From assembly GCA_002787175.1 (NCBI GenBank), contig PCWC01000055.1, forward strand, positions 1 to 13,839: DNA of 13,839 nucleotides. The letters are read 5' to 3'. The notes below the pieces were generated by a model. It ran no database searches, had not been told where the DNA came from, and saw nothing but the letters and a program-made list of their open reading frames with translations. Position numbers and translations under genes: made by a program. The DNA is from Parcubacteria group bacterium CG11_big_fil_rev_8_21_14_0_20_39_22 (GTDB taxonomy: Bacteria; Patescibacteriota; Minisyncoccia; Phycocordibacterales; GCA-002787175). Of the stretch, positions 13,721-13,839 are shown one piece after another. Every line of letters begins with the position of its first letter. The stretch's first letter is position 1.

Positions 13721-13747
13721 CAGCTAACACCTAAAACCTAACAACTA
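13716..13747 (+). repeat. 32-bp family repeat, copy D (right arm)
   Basis: It begins CCTAACAGCTAACACCTAAA and ends ACCTAACAACTA, one of the most regular copies. A partial unit, CTAACACCTA, lies at 13691-13700. After it, to the window end at 13839, only tiny ORFs occur: 26 codons from 13755, and an open frame from ATG 13804 that runs off the window after 12 codons and could be a real gene start. Confidence 0.8.
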
Positions 13748-13839
13748 TTCTTGCATGACTAAGTTCACATACATATTGCACTCATTAACCAAATGGGCAC
13801 AAGATGAAAATACAATCAAAATATCGAGGAATTAAAGGG

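Larger units (their letters stand above)
13374..13747. mobile_element. Second inverted-repeat-bounded cassette (374 bp)
   Basis: Left arm 13374-13405 and the reverse complement of right arm 13716-13747 match at 29 of 32 positions, in the same outward arrangement as the 751-1205 cassette. The right end also shares the AACACCT plus pyrimidine-tract flank with that cassette. The interior is unrelated to the four-helix-bundle gene: I find no trace of its conserved blocks on either strand. It holds a structured stretch (13435-13467) and a weak ORF. No target-site duplication is evident. A decayed or non-autonomous relative is inferred. Confidence 0.45.

Noticed and set aside
9007..13747. CRISPR array as an explanation of the CTAACAGCTAA repeats
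   Set aside because: The copies are dispersed by kilobases, occur in both orientations, are degenerate, and have no regular spacers or cas genes.

Overview
The window looks like part of a candidate-phyla-radiation (Patescibacteria, probably Parcubacteria-type) genome. The reasons are an AT-rich composition with the standard code (TGA used as a stop), a PrgI / VirB6-TrbL-like secretion cluster of the kind found in these genomes, small envelope proteins with thrombospondin type 3, IPT/TIG and peptidoglycan-binding domains, a 23S-rRNA-IVP-type four-helix-bundle gene, and many promoters without ribosome binding sites. The lineage is inferred from protein character recalled from memory, not from a database search.

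Layout: 1-286 is AT-rich and non-coding. From 287 to 8655, six minus-strand genes form a type IV secretion-like envelope locus. In transcription order they are a membrane-anchored thrombospondin type 3 repeat protein (8655 to 7693), a large exported protein with a discoidin domain (7563 to 5239), a VirB6/TrbL-like polytopic protein with a long coiled-coil tail (5237 to 2262), a helical protein with a proline-rich tail (2234 to 1203), a four-helix-bundle protein (1134 to 757) and PrgI (748 to 287). The VirB4 ATPase that normally follows PrgI is not present and would have to lie to the left. The divergent intergenic region 8656-9060 carries two copies of an odd-centred palindrome and a promoter for each side. 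The plus-strand gene 9061-10365 encodes a secreted peptidoglycan-binding/IPT protein. Then come rsmA (11380 to 10604) and a uvrD/pcrA-type helicase (13347 to 11407), both on the minus strand, and a short-repeat-bounded cassette at 13374-13747.

The strongest unexplained structure is a family of six degenerate 32-bp repeats (core CTAACAGCTAA, built from CTAA/CCTAA steps) placed exactly at gene boundaries. Two pairs are inverted. One pair (751-775 and 1174-1205) encloses the four-helix-bundle gene, giving a 455-bp cassette whose repeat arm also encodes the last residues and stop codon of the protein. This resembles the 23S rRNA intervening sequences that carry the same protein family, but here it sits inside a secretion operon. 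The other pair (13374-13405 and 13716-13747) encloses an unrelated 310-bp interior. I propose these are related mobile or formerly mobile cassettes whose inverted ends would form long stems in RNA. Separately, the promoters of three genes have the same geometry (TGN-TAtAAT followed by 7-8 nt and then ATG), which predicts leaderless mRNAs.
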